A stretch of 19,369 nt of DNA from an uncultured Desulfobacterales bacterium (GTDB lineage Bacteria; Desulfobacterota; Desulfobacteria; Desulfobacterales; G020354645), in NCBI GenBank assembly GCA_947259865.1, contig CAMYNZ010000114.1:1-19369 (forward strand), in the 5' to 3' direction. The notes beneath the pieces are model-generated. The model worked only from the letters and a program-made list of their open reading frames with translations. It was not told where the DNA came from and searched no databases. Positions 7,092-15,567 of this stretch are shown here, piece by piece. Numbering within the stretch: position 1 is the first letter of the stretch; the number at the start of each line of letters is the position of its first letter. Both the position numbers and the translations under genes were made by a program.

Positions 7092-8711
7092 TTAGCGCTG
7101 CTCTGATTTGGGAATAAACCAATCGTCAGCGAAAGAGAAGAATTTATAGGGGTGGATAGCCACTTTCCTTAATTTCTTATTATAGCCCGCATAATTGGTT
7201 AGGGTCCAAAGAAATGAGTACGGATTCTCATCTGCAATAATGGCATGCAGTTTTCGATTTATCGTTCTTCGTTTTTCATGATCCAGTGTCAGCTTACTTT
7301 CAACAATCAGGCTGTCCACCTCAGGATTGGAAAAGGCCCCGCAGTTGTTTTTCCAGGGTCCGATCTCGGCTGAGTGAAAAAGAGAAGAAATATCGGCTGA
7401 ATCGTCGAATACCCAGGAGGCGAACATGATGTCAAAATCGTGTTTGAAAAAAATTTCCTCTTTCCATGCCAGCCATTCCTGGAATTCTGCCTCGATATCA
7501 ACACCCACTTTGTTGAGATAGTTCTTAAAGGCAAGTACAACCCGCTTTACGGCTTCACTTTCTTTGGCGATAGGGACTTTGAGCGTTAATGCGAGTCTCT
7601 GGCCATCTTTGGCCATTATACCGTCATCGCCCTGGGTAAATCCGGCTTCTTTGAGCAGTTCAATGGCCTTTTCCGGATCATAGGGCAACGGCTGAACATC
7701 CAGATTGTACGCCCAACTGCCAGGGGCGAACGGACCGGAGATGATAGTTCCCTGGCCGTGAAAAAATGAGTCAAGCATTTCCTGGCGGTTGATAGCGTAA
7801 GTGAATGCCTGGCGCACGCGTTTGTCGGCCAGTAAAGGATTTCTCAAATTGAAACTGAAAAATGAATATGACAGGGCGTTGTACGGCTGCAACACAAAGC
7901 GCTTGTCACCTTGGATCTGGGGAATATCTCTGTGGTTTACCAGCACAATCATATCGATGGCATTGAACATCAGCGCCTGACCCATAATGTTCTGATCTGC
8001 AAATGGTCGCGCTATAAATTTTTCGATGTGCGGCCGGCCTTTAAAATAATTTTCGTTTTCAACCAGGATGACCTCGCGATCAGCCGTAATATTTTTCAGC
8101 ATATAAGGGCCTGTTCCGATGGGACTTTGTACAAAGGGGTCTTCACGGGTTAAAAATTCGGGATTCTGGGGACCGTGTTTTGGAATAATTTTAAAACTGA
8201 ATTTGGCCAGTGCATTGAGTATCGGCCGTTTAAGGATAAACTGTACCGTGTAATCATCGACCTTGGTGACACTTTCGACAAACTCGTAGCGCACCTTAAG
8301 CGGTGAGATGGTATTGGGATGCATCATGATGTTATAGGTAAATATAACATCCTCGGCGGTTAACGGCAGGGGCTCTTCATCCTCTCTGGGATGCCAGGTC
8401 ACATCTTGTCTCAGATAAAATGTATAAATCTTGCCCTCCTCCGCTATTTCCCAGCGCTCAGCCAGCTCCGCAACAATTTCCTGCTTTTCATCGATACCCA
8501 CAAGACCGTTGAAGAGAAGTTCGATGATACGTACCGATATCATATCATTGCTGGTTATGGGATCCAGCGTGGCGGGTCGGCCGTATTCGCCGAAGTTCAG
8601 GGTACCGCCATCCGGATTGCCATCATCTTTGGTGGCCGCCGTTGCATGAGACGGCAGCATCATAAAAACGCAAAAAAGAAACATTATTAAAACACACGCT
8701 AACCTTTTCAT
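7092..8711 (-). CDS. oppA: Periplasmic peptide/nickel-type substrate-binding protein (SBP family 5)
   Basis: 539 residues, usual for OppA/DppA proteins. It would capture a solute, probably a peptide or similar, in the periplasm and deliver it to permeases B and C. Signal peptide at about 1-26 (LACVLIMFLFCVFMMLPSHATA) with no lipobox cysteine at the cleavage point, so likely soluble. The mature start GGTLNFGEYGRPATLDPI, the LAERWEIAEEGKIYTFYLRQDVTWH stretch (written here in parts: LAERWEI, YTFYLRQDVTWH), LTAEDVIFTYNIMM, and VRQAFTYAINRQEML are SBP_bac_5 hallmarks. The start is fixed by GAGGAGG 7 nt before ATG. First of the importer genes, 66 bp after the TPR gene. Specificity cannot be read from sequence. 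Confidence 0.95.
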   Translation of the reverse strand: MKRLACVLIMFLFCVFMMLPSHATAATKDDGNPDGGTLNFGEYGRPATLDPITSNDMISVRIIELLFNGLVGIDEKQEIVAELAERWEIAEEGKIYTFYLRQDVTWHPREDEEPLPLTAEDVIFTYNIMMHPNTISPLKVRYEFVESVTKVDDYTVQFILKRPILNALAKFSFKIIPKHGPQNPEFLTREDPFVQSPIGTGPYMLKNITADREVILVENENYFKGRPHIEKFIARPFADQNIMGQALMFNAIDMIVLVNHRDIPQIQGDKRFVLQPYNALSYSFFSFNLRNPLLADKRVRQAFTYAINRQEMLDSFFHGQGTIISGPFAPGSWAYNLDVQPLPYDPEKAIELLKEAGFTQGDDGIMAKDGQRLALTLKVPIAKESEAVKRVVLAFKNYLNKVGVDIEAEFQEWLAWKEEIFFKHDFDIMFASWVFDDSADISSLFHSAEIGPWKNNCGAFSNPEVDSLIVESKLTLDHEKRRTINRKLHAIIADENPYSFLWTLTNYAGYNKKLRKVAIHPYKFFSFADDWFIPKSEQR

Positions 8712-8747
8712 AATTTCCTCCTCAAGGTTAATAGTTCCATAGGTTTC

Positions 8748-8761
8748 ATTACCCTGGTAAT
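8748..8761. promoter_or_regulatory. Short inverted repeat upstream of the importer
   Basis: ATTACC and GGTAAT are perfect 6-bp arms separated by CT, in the 66-bp gap before the binding-protein gene and about 37 bp upstream of its ATG. It could be an operator for an importer-specific promoter, but no convincing -35/-10 pair was seen nearby. Confidence 0.3.
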
Positions 8762-8777
8762 TGTTATGTTCACGTAT

Positions 8778-10265
8778 TCAGAATATCTTTACATCCCCTG
8801 CACTTTTCTGTTCCATTGAATACACGCCCTGCATAGCAACCTGAATCTGGCGAAGCGCGGGGAACTGCTTGCTCATCTCAAAATAAATTTCCAACGACTC
8901 CGAAAATTTCTTGGTAAGGTAATAGGTTTTGGCCAGATTAATAAGCATCAAGGGCTCATTGAATTCGATTCTGTTTTTATTGCTCTTGTCACGACCTGCT
9001 TCCATATAGGTTGTTGCCCTTGAGTAGTCTTTCTGTCCTAAATAATATCGGCCCAGGGCAAAATTAACGCTATAAAAGCGTCTGTCCTCGCCTTTTTGGG
9101 CCATGGAGGTGGCACTGATTACAGCCTGGGGAAATTCAATGTTGTGCTGGGTGCAAGCCAGGAGAATATCCGCAACCAAATAAGGTTCAATCTTTGACTG
9201 CAAAAGCGTGTCCAACTGCTCTTTGGCAATTGCTTCGCGGCCTAAAAGATAGTTGTTGATCGCCTGGGCTACTTTGGCCCTGTTGATGAATGGCGCCGGC
9301 AAGCGGGTTGAAGAAATAAATGAATCAATAATCTTAAGTGATGCATCCGGGTTACCAAAATGACCGTAATCAATACTCAGATAGTATTGGGCCAATCCTT
9401 TAAGTTTGTCATCTGCAACCGCAACGGCTTTTTTGAGATAGTTCAAACTGGCCTTTTCATAAAACATCGACAGGTTTTTCAACAGGGCTGGATTGTAAAA
9501 ACGGATGACTTTGTTTCTGACCAGGTTTTCTTCCTGTGAATATGTCTTTAGATCCGCAGGCTTTAACAGATCGATTCCCCTTTGGATGTCCCCTTCCCGG
9601 GTGTATACTTCGATGATATTATTGATGCTATCAATTGACGGGGTTTTACCGGCTTGTTTCAACTGGCCGAGCGCCCGTTGACACATACCCATTGGATTTT
9701 TTTCCTTTTGTCCGGCCCGGCTGAATGCCGCAGCCAGCGCGGTTATCTCCAGCGGTTGAGATACATTTTGTTTGGACCAGAGAACTAGAGCCTTATCCTT
9801 TTTGCCCTGCAGAAAAAAAACCGTACCCAGATCAATATTTGCAAGGATCTTATAGTGCGGTTGAACCTGTTCATCCATTAGAAATTTTTTAAAAAAAGCT
9901 GCGGCTTCAACCAGTTTTCCTGCTTCAACAAGGGTGCGTCCCAAATACAGTTTCACAAAACGACTTTCAGATTTTTTATCGGCTGCCAGCAGTTTTGTAA
10001 GGTAATCTAACTGTACCCTGGTTGATGTATGATACAGTTCACGGTATAGTTTAGCGTTTGCAAAATAGATCATGCCCAGGCTCAAATAAGTTTTGTCCTG
10101 CTGCTGTGAAGCCGCCTTAGACAGGTAAGATTGGATTAGATCGGCCGCGTCCTCATAGTGATTTTTTTTATACAGTTGCATACCGCGTTTTAACGGATCA
10201 TCGGCAGCATATGACCCATAACCCCACAGCAAAATCAGGGTGCACAAAAGGACAACTTTTTTCAT
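8778..10265 (-). CDS. Exported TPR-repeat protein
   Basis: 495 residues from ATG 10265. The frame is open further upstream, but this ATG has AGGAG 5 nt before it and gives a clean signal peptide (MKKVVLLCTLILLWGYGSYA, then ADD). The rest is almost entirely helical repeats of TPR type: YKKNHYEDAADLIQSYL near the start, KTYLSLGMIYFANAK, RFVKLYLGRTLVEAGKL, ANIDLGTVFFLQGKKDKAL, and near the end RYYLGQKDYSRATTYME and LAKTYYLTKKFSESLEIY. Likely a periplasmic scaffold that binds other proteins. No lipobox. It lies 14 bp after the TolB-like gene and 66 bp before the importer binding-protein gene, so it links the envelope cluster to the transporter. The specific role is unknown. Confidence 0.8.
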   Translation of the reverse strand: MKKVVLLCTLILLWGYGSYAADDPLKRGMQLYKKNHYEDAADLIQSYLSKAASQQQDKTYLSLGMIYFANAKLYRELYHTSTRVQLDYLTKLLAADKKSESRFVKLYLGRTLVEAGKLVEAAAFFKKFLMDEQVQPHYKILANIDLGTVFFLQGKKDKALVLWSKQNVSQPLEITALAAAFSRAGQKEKNPMGMCQRALGQLKQAGKTPSIDSINNIIEVYTREGDIQRGIDLLKPADLKTYSQEENLVRNKVIRFYNPALLKNLSMFYEKASLNYLKKAVAVADDKLKGLAQYYLSIDYGHFGNPDASLKIIDSFISSTRLPAPFINRAKVAQAINNYLLGREAIAKEQLDTLLQSKIEPYLVADILLACTQHNIEFPQAVISATSMAQKGEDRRFYSVNFALGRYYLGQKDYSRATTYMEAGRDKSNKNRIEFNEPLMLINLAKTYYLTKKFSESLEIYFEMSKQFPALRQIQVAMQGVYSMEQKSAGDVKIF

Positions 10266-10279
10266 ATATACTCCTGTCG

Positions 10280-11791
10280 TTATTGCTTCAACTTGGCAAT
10301 ATAGATGTGATCCCACTGCTCTACCTGAGCCCTAAAAGCGATGAGGCCATTTGATGAACAAACCACATCGTGATTCATTTTTGTGCCGGTTTTGATGGGC
10401 AAATCGGTTTTGGCCTTAATATTGGCAAGATATATTGGATTATATGACTGCTCATTATTCTTAACATATACGATATTTTTACTATCCGATGTCCAGGCCG
10501 GCCCCCGCTCAATATCCGGAATAACATTTACAGCGATGACATGTTGAGCCAAATCCGGTCCGTCGGTGGCGTCGGATCCATCGGCGGCAATCACGATGAT
10601 CGACCATAATTTTGGATTGTTTTCCAGATTGTAATTGGAATAAAAGGCAATTTGGGTGCCATCCGGAGACCACACCGGTCTCAAATCATCATGGGGCCAG
10701 GTTGTGAGCGTCCTTAATGTTTCGGCCGGTCGGTCAATGTCTCCGATAAGGTACACATCGTGATTTTCATTACTGCCGTAGAGCATAACGATCTTTTTTC
10801 CGTCTGGCGACCACTGGGGGTAAAGATAGGTTTTCTCCCCCTGGGTCAGCTGGGTCACTTCCCGGCTGGCCAGATCCATTGTATATATTTCGGCTGAGCC
10901 GCTGCGACCGGATACAAACACCAGACGATTGGCCACCGGAGACCAGTGGGGATGACTGTCTTTTTCCGAATGCTCGGTCAGCCTGATGGTGCTTTCGGCA
11001 CCAAGTTCCGGCAGAAGGTAAAGATCATAGTTACCGCTGCCGCCGTTACTCATGAATACCAGGCTACTCTCGGCCGGCGACCAGCTGAGGCCGGCATTGT
11101 AACTAACATCCTCAATAATACCCGGCAGAAAAAACTGCATGTCATCCTCTCCATCGGACAAGCGGCAATAAATTTTCTGCACCACGGATCCATCGCTGCG
11201 GGCAACGATAATTTCCCGCTTGTCACCAATGCTGCGCTCAAACGCAATCATCTGCCCGGAGGGCGACCAGATGGGATTGGAGTCATTATGCCCGGGCGAT
11301 ATTTCTGTGAATGCCTGCACATACAGAGGCTCTATGACCACCGGTTCCCGCTTCTCGACTTCCGTACCGGATCGATCGTCCGCCTCCTGTTGATCCTGTA
11401 TGGCCCCCTTTTCAGCATCGGACGGTGCGGATTCCTTTTTTTCAGCTCCGGCCTCAACCGGCGCTGAATGGGGTGGGCTGTTTTTAGGACCATCTTTATC
11501 AGGTTGTCCGGAAGAGGGTCCCGCCGGTTTCCCGGATGGATCTTCAGCTTTTTTCAAGTTCCCCGGAGCGGAATCCGCTTTTTGAGAATCCCGGTCCAAC
11601 CCACCATCAACAGCTTTTTGAGCACTAACCGAATCGGCTGCCGGAAGGGTGGCATAGGCTATATCTTCTTCTGCGATCGGATCAACATCGACCCCTCGTT
11701 GCTGAACATCAGAAGAAAGGCCGCTACCGGAACCCAGCAAAGATGCCATTACAATGATTCTCAAAATCCACTGCAACATCCAGACGCTCAA
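10280..11791 (-). CDS. TolB-like periplasmic beta-propeller protein
   Basis: 503 residues. The start is TTG at 11791, supported by AGGAGG 8 nt upstream; the next ATG (11779) would lie 20 nt from it. Residues about 5-25 are a signal peptide. Residues about 36-155 are a low-complexity linker rich in Ala, Asp, Glu, Gly, Lys, Pro and Ser. Residues about 170-500 hold six PD40 propeller repeats marked by WSPxG-type motifs: NPIWSPSGQMIAF, GLSWSPAESSLVF, HPHWSPVANRLVF, YPQWSPDGKKIV, RPVWSPDGTQIAF and GPAWTSDSKNIVY. TolB has this propeller but not this linker, and no pal or tolQRA gene is in view, so this is a paralogue with an unknown partner. The Shine-Dalgarno site overlaps the stop codon of the upstream gene (gap 12 bp), which suggests coupling. 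Confidence 0.85.
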   Translation of the reverse strand: MSVWMLQWILRIIVMASLLGSGSGLSSDVQQRGVDVDPIAEEDIAYATLPAADSVSAQKAVDGGLDRDSQKADSAPGNLKKAEDPSGKPAGPSSGQPDKDGPKNSPPHSAPVEAGAEKKESAPSDAEKGAIQDQQEADDRSGTEVEKREPVVIEPLYVQAFTEISPGHNDSNPIWSPSGQMIAFERSIGDKREIIVARSDGSVVQKIYCRLSDGEDDMQFFLPGIIEDVSYNAGLSWSPAESSLVFMSNGGSGNYDLYLLPELGAESTIRLTEHSEKDSHPHWSPVANRLVFVSGRSGSAEIYTMDLASREVTQLTQGEKTYLYPQWSPDGKKIVMLYGSNENHDVYLIGDIDRPAETLRTLTTWPHDDLRPVWSPDGTQIAFYSNYNLENNPKLWSIIVIAADGSDATDGPDLAQHVIAVNVIPDIERGPAWTSDSKNIVYVKNNEQSYNPIYLANIKAKTDLPIKTGTKMNHDVVCSSNGLIAFRAQVEQWDHIYIAKLKQ

Positions 11792-11803
11792 GTTACAAAC
11801 CTC

Positions 11804-13537
11804 CTAAGACTTTAAATCTTTGATCTGGGTCCAGTATTTTTGGGCTGAATTGCGAATATTTACAAAGTTTCTGTTGCCCTCCAGTTTTTTCGGAAAGAAG
11901 TCGAAGTATTCTCGCCATGCCAGATCCGCTTTGTTGATGAGAGATCTTTTCTTGGTGACGAGATAAAGTTTGTGGTAGGCAAGCGCCGTGTAATAGTAAG
12001 TATCATGCACAGCTTCATGGAATTCACGATTCGGAAAAAATCGCGTGTTCTGCTTTGCGACTCGGAGTTTTTCGATCGCCTTGCCGAAATTCTGGGCAGC
12101 CGCCCGCTTATCGGTTTGAACCAGCCGTCGGCCCTTTTCATAGTAAGCATGTCCCAGATTGGTAAAGGTCACGGCAAACTGTTTGCGGATAATTTGTCTG
12201 TTTTCAGGTAATGCCAGAACCTTTTCAAACTCTTTAATGGCGGAATTGTAATCCTTTTTGTCGTCCATATACAGCTGGGCCAGCCTGTGATGGGCATGGG
12301 AATAGTCCGGATTTTCTCTCTCGGTTCGGGCATAGGCCTGAATAGCTGAATCAATATTGTTATTCTCTTCCGCTTGTTTACCGATTTTAAGATAATCCTT
12401 AAGAAATACAATTTTGTTGTCTCCGGTGCGGTCTACTTCGTGCTGGTTGAATTCGATGACTTCCTCCCAGTCACGGAAATCACCGCCTACCGACAATTTT
12501 ATCTTGCGGAAACCAAAATTCACCAGCTGACCGTCTAAAAGCGGTGTTGTACCGACCTCGGTCCCGTCAACAAAAACAGCGGCTGCGGATGGTTCAGACT
12601 CGACCTTGAACAAAGCGTTGGCAACTTCCAGCGAAAACTCTTTTACCTGCTTGTCGGCCTCGACAGTGATCATATCCCTCAGCGGTTGATAACCGTGGCG
12701 TGATAGCAAAATTTCGTACTCATCATACAGACGAACGGGAATTTTGGCTTTACCGTTGGAACCGGTGGTTCCAACCCAGGTGTTGTTGAGATATACATTT
12801 ACACCCCACAGAGGGTTGCTCTCCGCCGGAGAGCCGCCGGTGGCGGCCAGGGTGAAAGAGGCCTTGGCGCTCTCTCTTTGTTCCTCGATGTATATACGCC
12901 GAACAACCTTATCCCCGATTTTGACTTTTTCCTTGCCTTTCAAATCAACAACTTCGGTCCAGGCGGAAGCATCATCGGTTTTTATGACTTTTAGGGTGCC
13001 GGCTTCGCGATAACCTCTTATGCGGCCGGATCTATCCAGATTGGCAATCATATATCTGAATTCATTTCCCCTGCGGATCTTGTAATCCAGTTTGCCGAGG
13101 TTGATTCGATAGCCATTTTCATCGATACCGGCCACAGTGCCTTCAAAGGGAAACTGATCGATAATGCTGTTGGCAACTACTTTGGCGGTACTTTTCAGAT
13201 ACTTCTCCTGTCTGGCATTGTTTATCTGACTTAAGATAATAGTACCATCGGCAGTAATGACGGTACTTTCGATGATTATGGCCGGGCCATCTTTGGTCAC
13301 ACTGCCGGCGATAATTATGTCAACCGCATTTGCCAGCCTGCTTTTCTGCCAGCCTTTGGTCGCGGCGGTCTCCATATCCAGGCCCGCTTGCAACATCATG
13401 TTCTTGAACGACGGTTTGGGTACTTCTCGAAACCCGGCGTAGGCAAACATCTCGTTGCTGAGGATCTGTTCGATCCTTTCGATAACTTCTGACATATCTT
13501 CTTCCGGTGTATTGTTTACGTATCCGTATAAGGCCAC
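11804..13537 (-). CDS. C-terminal part of a frameshifted lipoprotein: CsgG/FlgT-like, PEGA-like and TPR domains
   Basis: 577 residues if counted from GTG 13537, the first usable start codon, but this is almost certainly not the true start. The frame reads on upstream without a stop and stays protein-like to about 13828 (VAVNIDGRPAGKTNAKGLY, an Ig/PEGA-like unit), with no ATG, GTG or TTG there. It is therefore the continuation of the gene starting at 14451, broken by one base. A -1 shift joins the two into an 882-residue protein. Domains, numbered from GTG: about 1-125 resembles CsgG/FlgT-type envelope proteins; 131-216 resembles the FlgT C-terminal domain (EGTVAGIDENGYRINLGKL, KIGDKVVRR); 227-303 a PEGA/Ig-like unit; 307-365 a PEGA unit (VFVDGTEVGTTPL); 384-550 TPR helices. 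Expected in the periplasm or at the outer membrane. The stop overlaps the next gene's Shine-Dalgarno site. Confidence 0.8.
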   Translation of the reverse strand: MALYGYVNNTPEEDMSEVIERIEQILSNEMFAYAGFREVPKPSFKNMMLQAGLDMETAATKGWQKSRLANAVDIIIAGSVTKDGPAIIIESTVITADGTIILSQINNARQEKYLKSTAKVVANSIIDQFPFEGTVAGIDENGYRINLGKLDYKIRRGNEFRYMIANLDRSGRIRGYREAGTLKVIKTDDASAWTEVVDLKGKEKVKIGDKVVRRIYIEEQRESAKASFTLAATGGSPAESNPLWGVNVYLNNTWVGTTGSNGKAKIPVRLYDEYEILLSRHGYQPLRDMITVEADKQVKEFSLEVANALFKVESEPSAAAVFVDGTEVGTTPLLDGQLVNFGFRKIKLSVGGDFRDWEEVIEFNQHEVDRTGDNKIVFLKDYLKIGKQAEENNNIDSAIQAYARTERENPDYSHAHHRLAQLYMDDKKDYNSAIKEFEKVLALPENRQIIRKQFAVTFTNLGHAYYEKGRRLVQTDKRAAAQNFGKAIEKLRVAKQNTRFFPNREFHEAVHDTYYYTALAYHKLYLVTKKRSLINKADLAWREYFDFFPKKLEGNRNFVNIRNSAQKYWTQIKDLKS

Positions 13538-13797
13538 CTTAATGGGTTTGGGTTTGGCCGGATAAAAATAGCGACGAACCTTACGATTGCCCTCTAATTT
13601 AACCGAGGTTTCCCATTTCTCGGGTAAAAACCCCGGGGCCGTAAGTTTAATTTTGGCTTTTTTCCCCGATGCCCCCTTATATTTATAGGTATACAGGCCT
13701 TTTGCGTTGGTTTTTCCGGCCGGCCGACCATCAATATTAACCGCAACACCCGCAACACTTTTGTTAAGGCCATAGGTGTCGGTTCTGGCGACGACTG

Positions 13798-14451
13798 TTA
13801 CGACCGCTTTTGTAACTCTTGGTTTTGCAGCCCAGCCTTGACGACTACCGGTGTTACTGCTTTCTTCTTTTTCACAAGGGGCACCTCGTAACGTTCGCCA
13901 GGTTTCACTCGGATGGTCCTGTACCAGGTTTGGTATCCATGCCTGGCTACCCGCAATCGGATGCCCCTTTTGGGTGCTGATTTATAGTCGTGGACGTACT
14001 CTCCGTTTTCATCGGTTTTAGCACTGAATTTGTCGTTGATGCGGAGAGCTGTGCCGTCCAGCGGCTCCCCGTCATCTGAAACAACGATGGTAAAGTATTG
14101 GGTGGCTTCCAGCGCCACATTAAAAGCATAGGTGTGAACAGCCCCCTCTTTGGGCAATTTGGTAACAAATGCGTCTTTCCACGGTTCGATTCGGTATCCG
14201 TGTTCTTCTTTCTGAACCGTCAGCTGCACTTCGACCCCGGGCTGTTTCTGCATCCTTTGTGAAAAATGCCCGCTGCTATCTGTAACACCCATTACGGTCC
14301 CATCGATTAACACTTCAGCCTGCGCGGCCGCTTTACCGTCCAAGCTGACTTTCAACTCGACAAATAATTCGGCTTTTTTTCCGGCTTCACAGGCCAAAAT
14401 CAATAGCGATGAGAGGATTATCAGACCTAATCGCGTTGTTTGTTTTAACAT
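13798..14451 (-). CDS. N-terminal part of a frameshifted lipoprotein with PEGA/Ig-like units
   Basis: 217 residues as written. ATG 14451 follows CAGGAGG by 7 nt. Residues 1-21 are a lipoprotein signal with lipobox LILAC (Cys21) and Glu at +2, so outer-membrane anchoring is expected. Two carboxypeptidase-regulatory/PEGA-like units follow: about 30-70 (AEVLIDGTVMGVTDSSGHF) and about 118-190 (TALRINDKFSAKTDENGEY, RHGYQTWYRTIRV). After VKKKKAVTPVVVKAG the frame runs into a short unlike tail (LQNQELQKRS) and stops at 13798. The neighbouring frame continues with a third such unit, so this ORF is the front end of an 882-residue gene. Upstream lies a 111-bp gap after the small lipoprotein gene. If the frameshift is genuine and not suppressed, only this short lipoprotein is made. 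Confidence 0.8.
   Translation of the reverse strand: MLKQTTRLGLIILSSLLILACEAGKKAELFVELKVSLDGKAAAQAEVLIDGTVMGVTDSSGHFSQRMQKQPGVEVQLTVQKEEHGYRIEPWKDAFVTKLPKEGAVHTYAFNVALEATQYFTIVVSDDGEPLDGTALRINDKFSAKTDENGEYVHDYKSAPKRGIRLRVARHGYQTWYRTIRVKPGERYEVPLVKKKKAVTPVVVKAGLQNQELQKRS
13799..13880 (-). other. Frameshift zone joining the two halves of the large lipoprotein gene
   Basis: Between these positions both frames are open. One extra base (equal to a -1 shift) turns LQNQELQKRS-stop into LQKPRVTKAVVTVVARTDTY and restores an uninterrupted 883-codon frame (2648 nt plus 1). Two A runs on the coding strand could be the point: GCAAAACC (13828-13821) and GTGAAAAAG (13875-13867). The latter has GAGGTG a few bases upstream, loosely like the dnaX layout. 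Neither is a canonical X-XXY-YYZ heptamer. Sequencing error in an A run, a true mutation or programmed slippage are all possible. Confidence 0.75.
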
Positions 14452-14478
14452 TTTTATACCTCCTGAAACATATCCGAT

Positions 14479-14488
14479 AATTGCAATT
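14479..14488. promoter_or_regulatory. 10-bp palindrome upstream of the large lipoprotein gene
   Basis: AATTGCAATT is a perfect palindrome 27 bp before ATG 14451, inside the 111-bp gap after the small lipoprotein gene. It could be a binding site. AT-rich 10-mers also occur by chance, and no promoter pair was recognised around it. Confidence 0.2.
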
Positions 14489-14562
14489 GACGGCTTTTGG
14501 ATAAAACCCGCCGCCCTTATACCGTGATCGATAATTTTAATACATGCGTAATGGGAATATTT

Positions 14563-15012
14563 TTACATTCCCGGCGGCCGAATATTTACTTCTCCTGGAT
14601 TTATGATTTTATCGGCATCCGTTGTGGACCCTTCAATTGATTTCCGTTCGCCCTCTGGAATCTTTTTTAGTTTGAAATCGAATTTTATTTTGGTACTGCC
14701 CTTAATTTCCACCGTCTGGGTTTCGGTCTCAAAACCGATCCTGCCGGCTTCCACCTTCCAGGTACCCGGTGTAATAGCTTCTTTTTCAGACTCAAATTTA
14801 CCCTTTTCATCAACGATTGCCGCATGAGAAGCCTCTTGCACTGTGGCGGTTGTATTTATCATATTTACCACGGTGCCATTGGGGTCTTCCCCTTCCAGCA
14901 GTTCCAGGTTTGGATCCACGAGCTGGACTGTGCCGTGTATTTTGGGCGAACAGCCTGCCAAAAGCAGAACGGAAACCGCAAATAAGAGTATGATATGGGC
15001 TTTTTTATTCAT
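14563..15012 (-). CDS. Small outer-membrane lipoprotein with a carboxypeptidase-regulatory-like fold
   Basis: 149 residues. ATG 15012 has AAGGAG 6 nt upstream. Residues 1-21 are a lipoprotein signal with lipobox LLAGC (Cys21) and Ser at +2, which favours the outer membrane. Residues about 24-116 look like one beta-sandwich of the carboxypeptidase-regulatory type (IHGTVQLVDP, AAIVDEKGKFE, GTWKVEAGRIGFETETQTVEI). The tail (about 117-149) is charged and ends in Pro/Gly. It resembles the PEGA-like units of the next gene, so the two may share a partner or origin. It lies 46 bp after the PilZ gene and 111 bp before the next lipoprotein gene. No specific function is known to me. Confidence 0.75.
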   Translation of the reverse strand: MNKKAHIILLFAVSVLLLAGCSPKIHGTVQLVDPNLELLEGEDPNGTVVNMINTTATVQEASHAAIVDEKGKFESEKEAITPGTWKVEAGRIGFETETQTVEIKGSTKIKFDFKLKKIPEGERKSIEGSTTDADKIINPGEVNIRPPGM

Positions 15013-15058
15013 CGTTCACTCCTTCCATGGGTTAAAAATTGCCAAGGATTAAATGCGT

Positions 15059-15559
15059 CTATAAGAGATAGGTTTGCAGTTTTTCTAATGCCTCTTCATT
15101 GGGCTCGGTTAAAATCGCACCCACTTGTATTTCATTGTCTATTTCGACCATACGGCGAGCATCGCACTGGAAATATAATTCTTCGCCGGTTTGAGGCAGT
15201 TTAAACGACAGGGTGAAATTGCGCAGCTCATGCATGAAAATGGTCCTGATGGGTGATCCTTTGGGATAGCTGATCAATACCCCGCCCATGGCCATATCGA
15301 TAACGACACAGGGAAAAATTTCTGATGCGGCACCGCTGTTAACCGAGGTGGTAGCCGGCAGGGTGATTTTGCTCCTATTAAAATTACGGCGATCAGAACC
15401 GGTTTCGGAAGGCAGTAGGTATCGCTGCTCTTCTAAGTAATCCAGAATGATCTTATCAAGCAATGAAGCCACGGTGCGACGTTCCTTTTTAGCCGCACGT
15501 TTGAGGGCTTCGCGAACCAAAATGCTCATTCTGATACTGTAAACAATGTCTTTTTTCAT
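15059..15559 (-). CDS. RHH-type N-terminus plus PilZ domain protein
   Basis: 166 residues. Residues about 1-45 read like a ribbon-helix-helix DNA-binding unit: a short strand (DIVYSIRM), a helix (ILVREALKRAAKKE), RRTV, then a second helix (ASLLDKIILDYLEEQ). Residues about 56-164 are a PilZ domain, the c-di-GMP receptor fold, with RxxxR (Arg58, Arg62). The second motif reads DMAMGG (Asp88 to Gly93), where the usual Ser of (D/N)xSxxG is Ala, so binding may be weaker or altered. The start is supported because the RHH strand begins at Met1. There is no Shine-Dalgarno site, and the predicted promoter puts the transcript start only a few bases before the ATG, so translation may be near-leaderless. 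First gene of the minus-strand envelope cluster. It might be a c-di-GMP-responsive, possibly self-regulating, transcription factor (inference). Confidence 0.8.
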   Translation of the reverse strand: MKKDIVYSIRMSILVREALKRAAKKERRTVASLLDKIILDYLEEQRYLLPSETGSDRRNFNRSKITLPATTSVNSGAASEIFPCVVIDMAMGGVLISYPKGSPIRTIFMHELRNFTLSFKLPQTGEELYFQCDARRMVEIDNEIQVGAILTEPNEEALEKLQTYLL

Positions 15560-15567
15560 AATGGCTA

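Noticed and set aside
10946..11467. 173-codon plus-strand frame
   Set aside because: Antisense to the PD40 repeats of the TolB-like gene; composition follows the opposite strand's codons and no motif is present.
13821..13875. Claim of a proven programmed -1 frameshift
   Set aside because: Neither A-run is a canonical slippery heptamer and no clear downstream stem was found, so it is reported as one of three explanations only.
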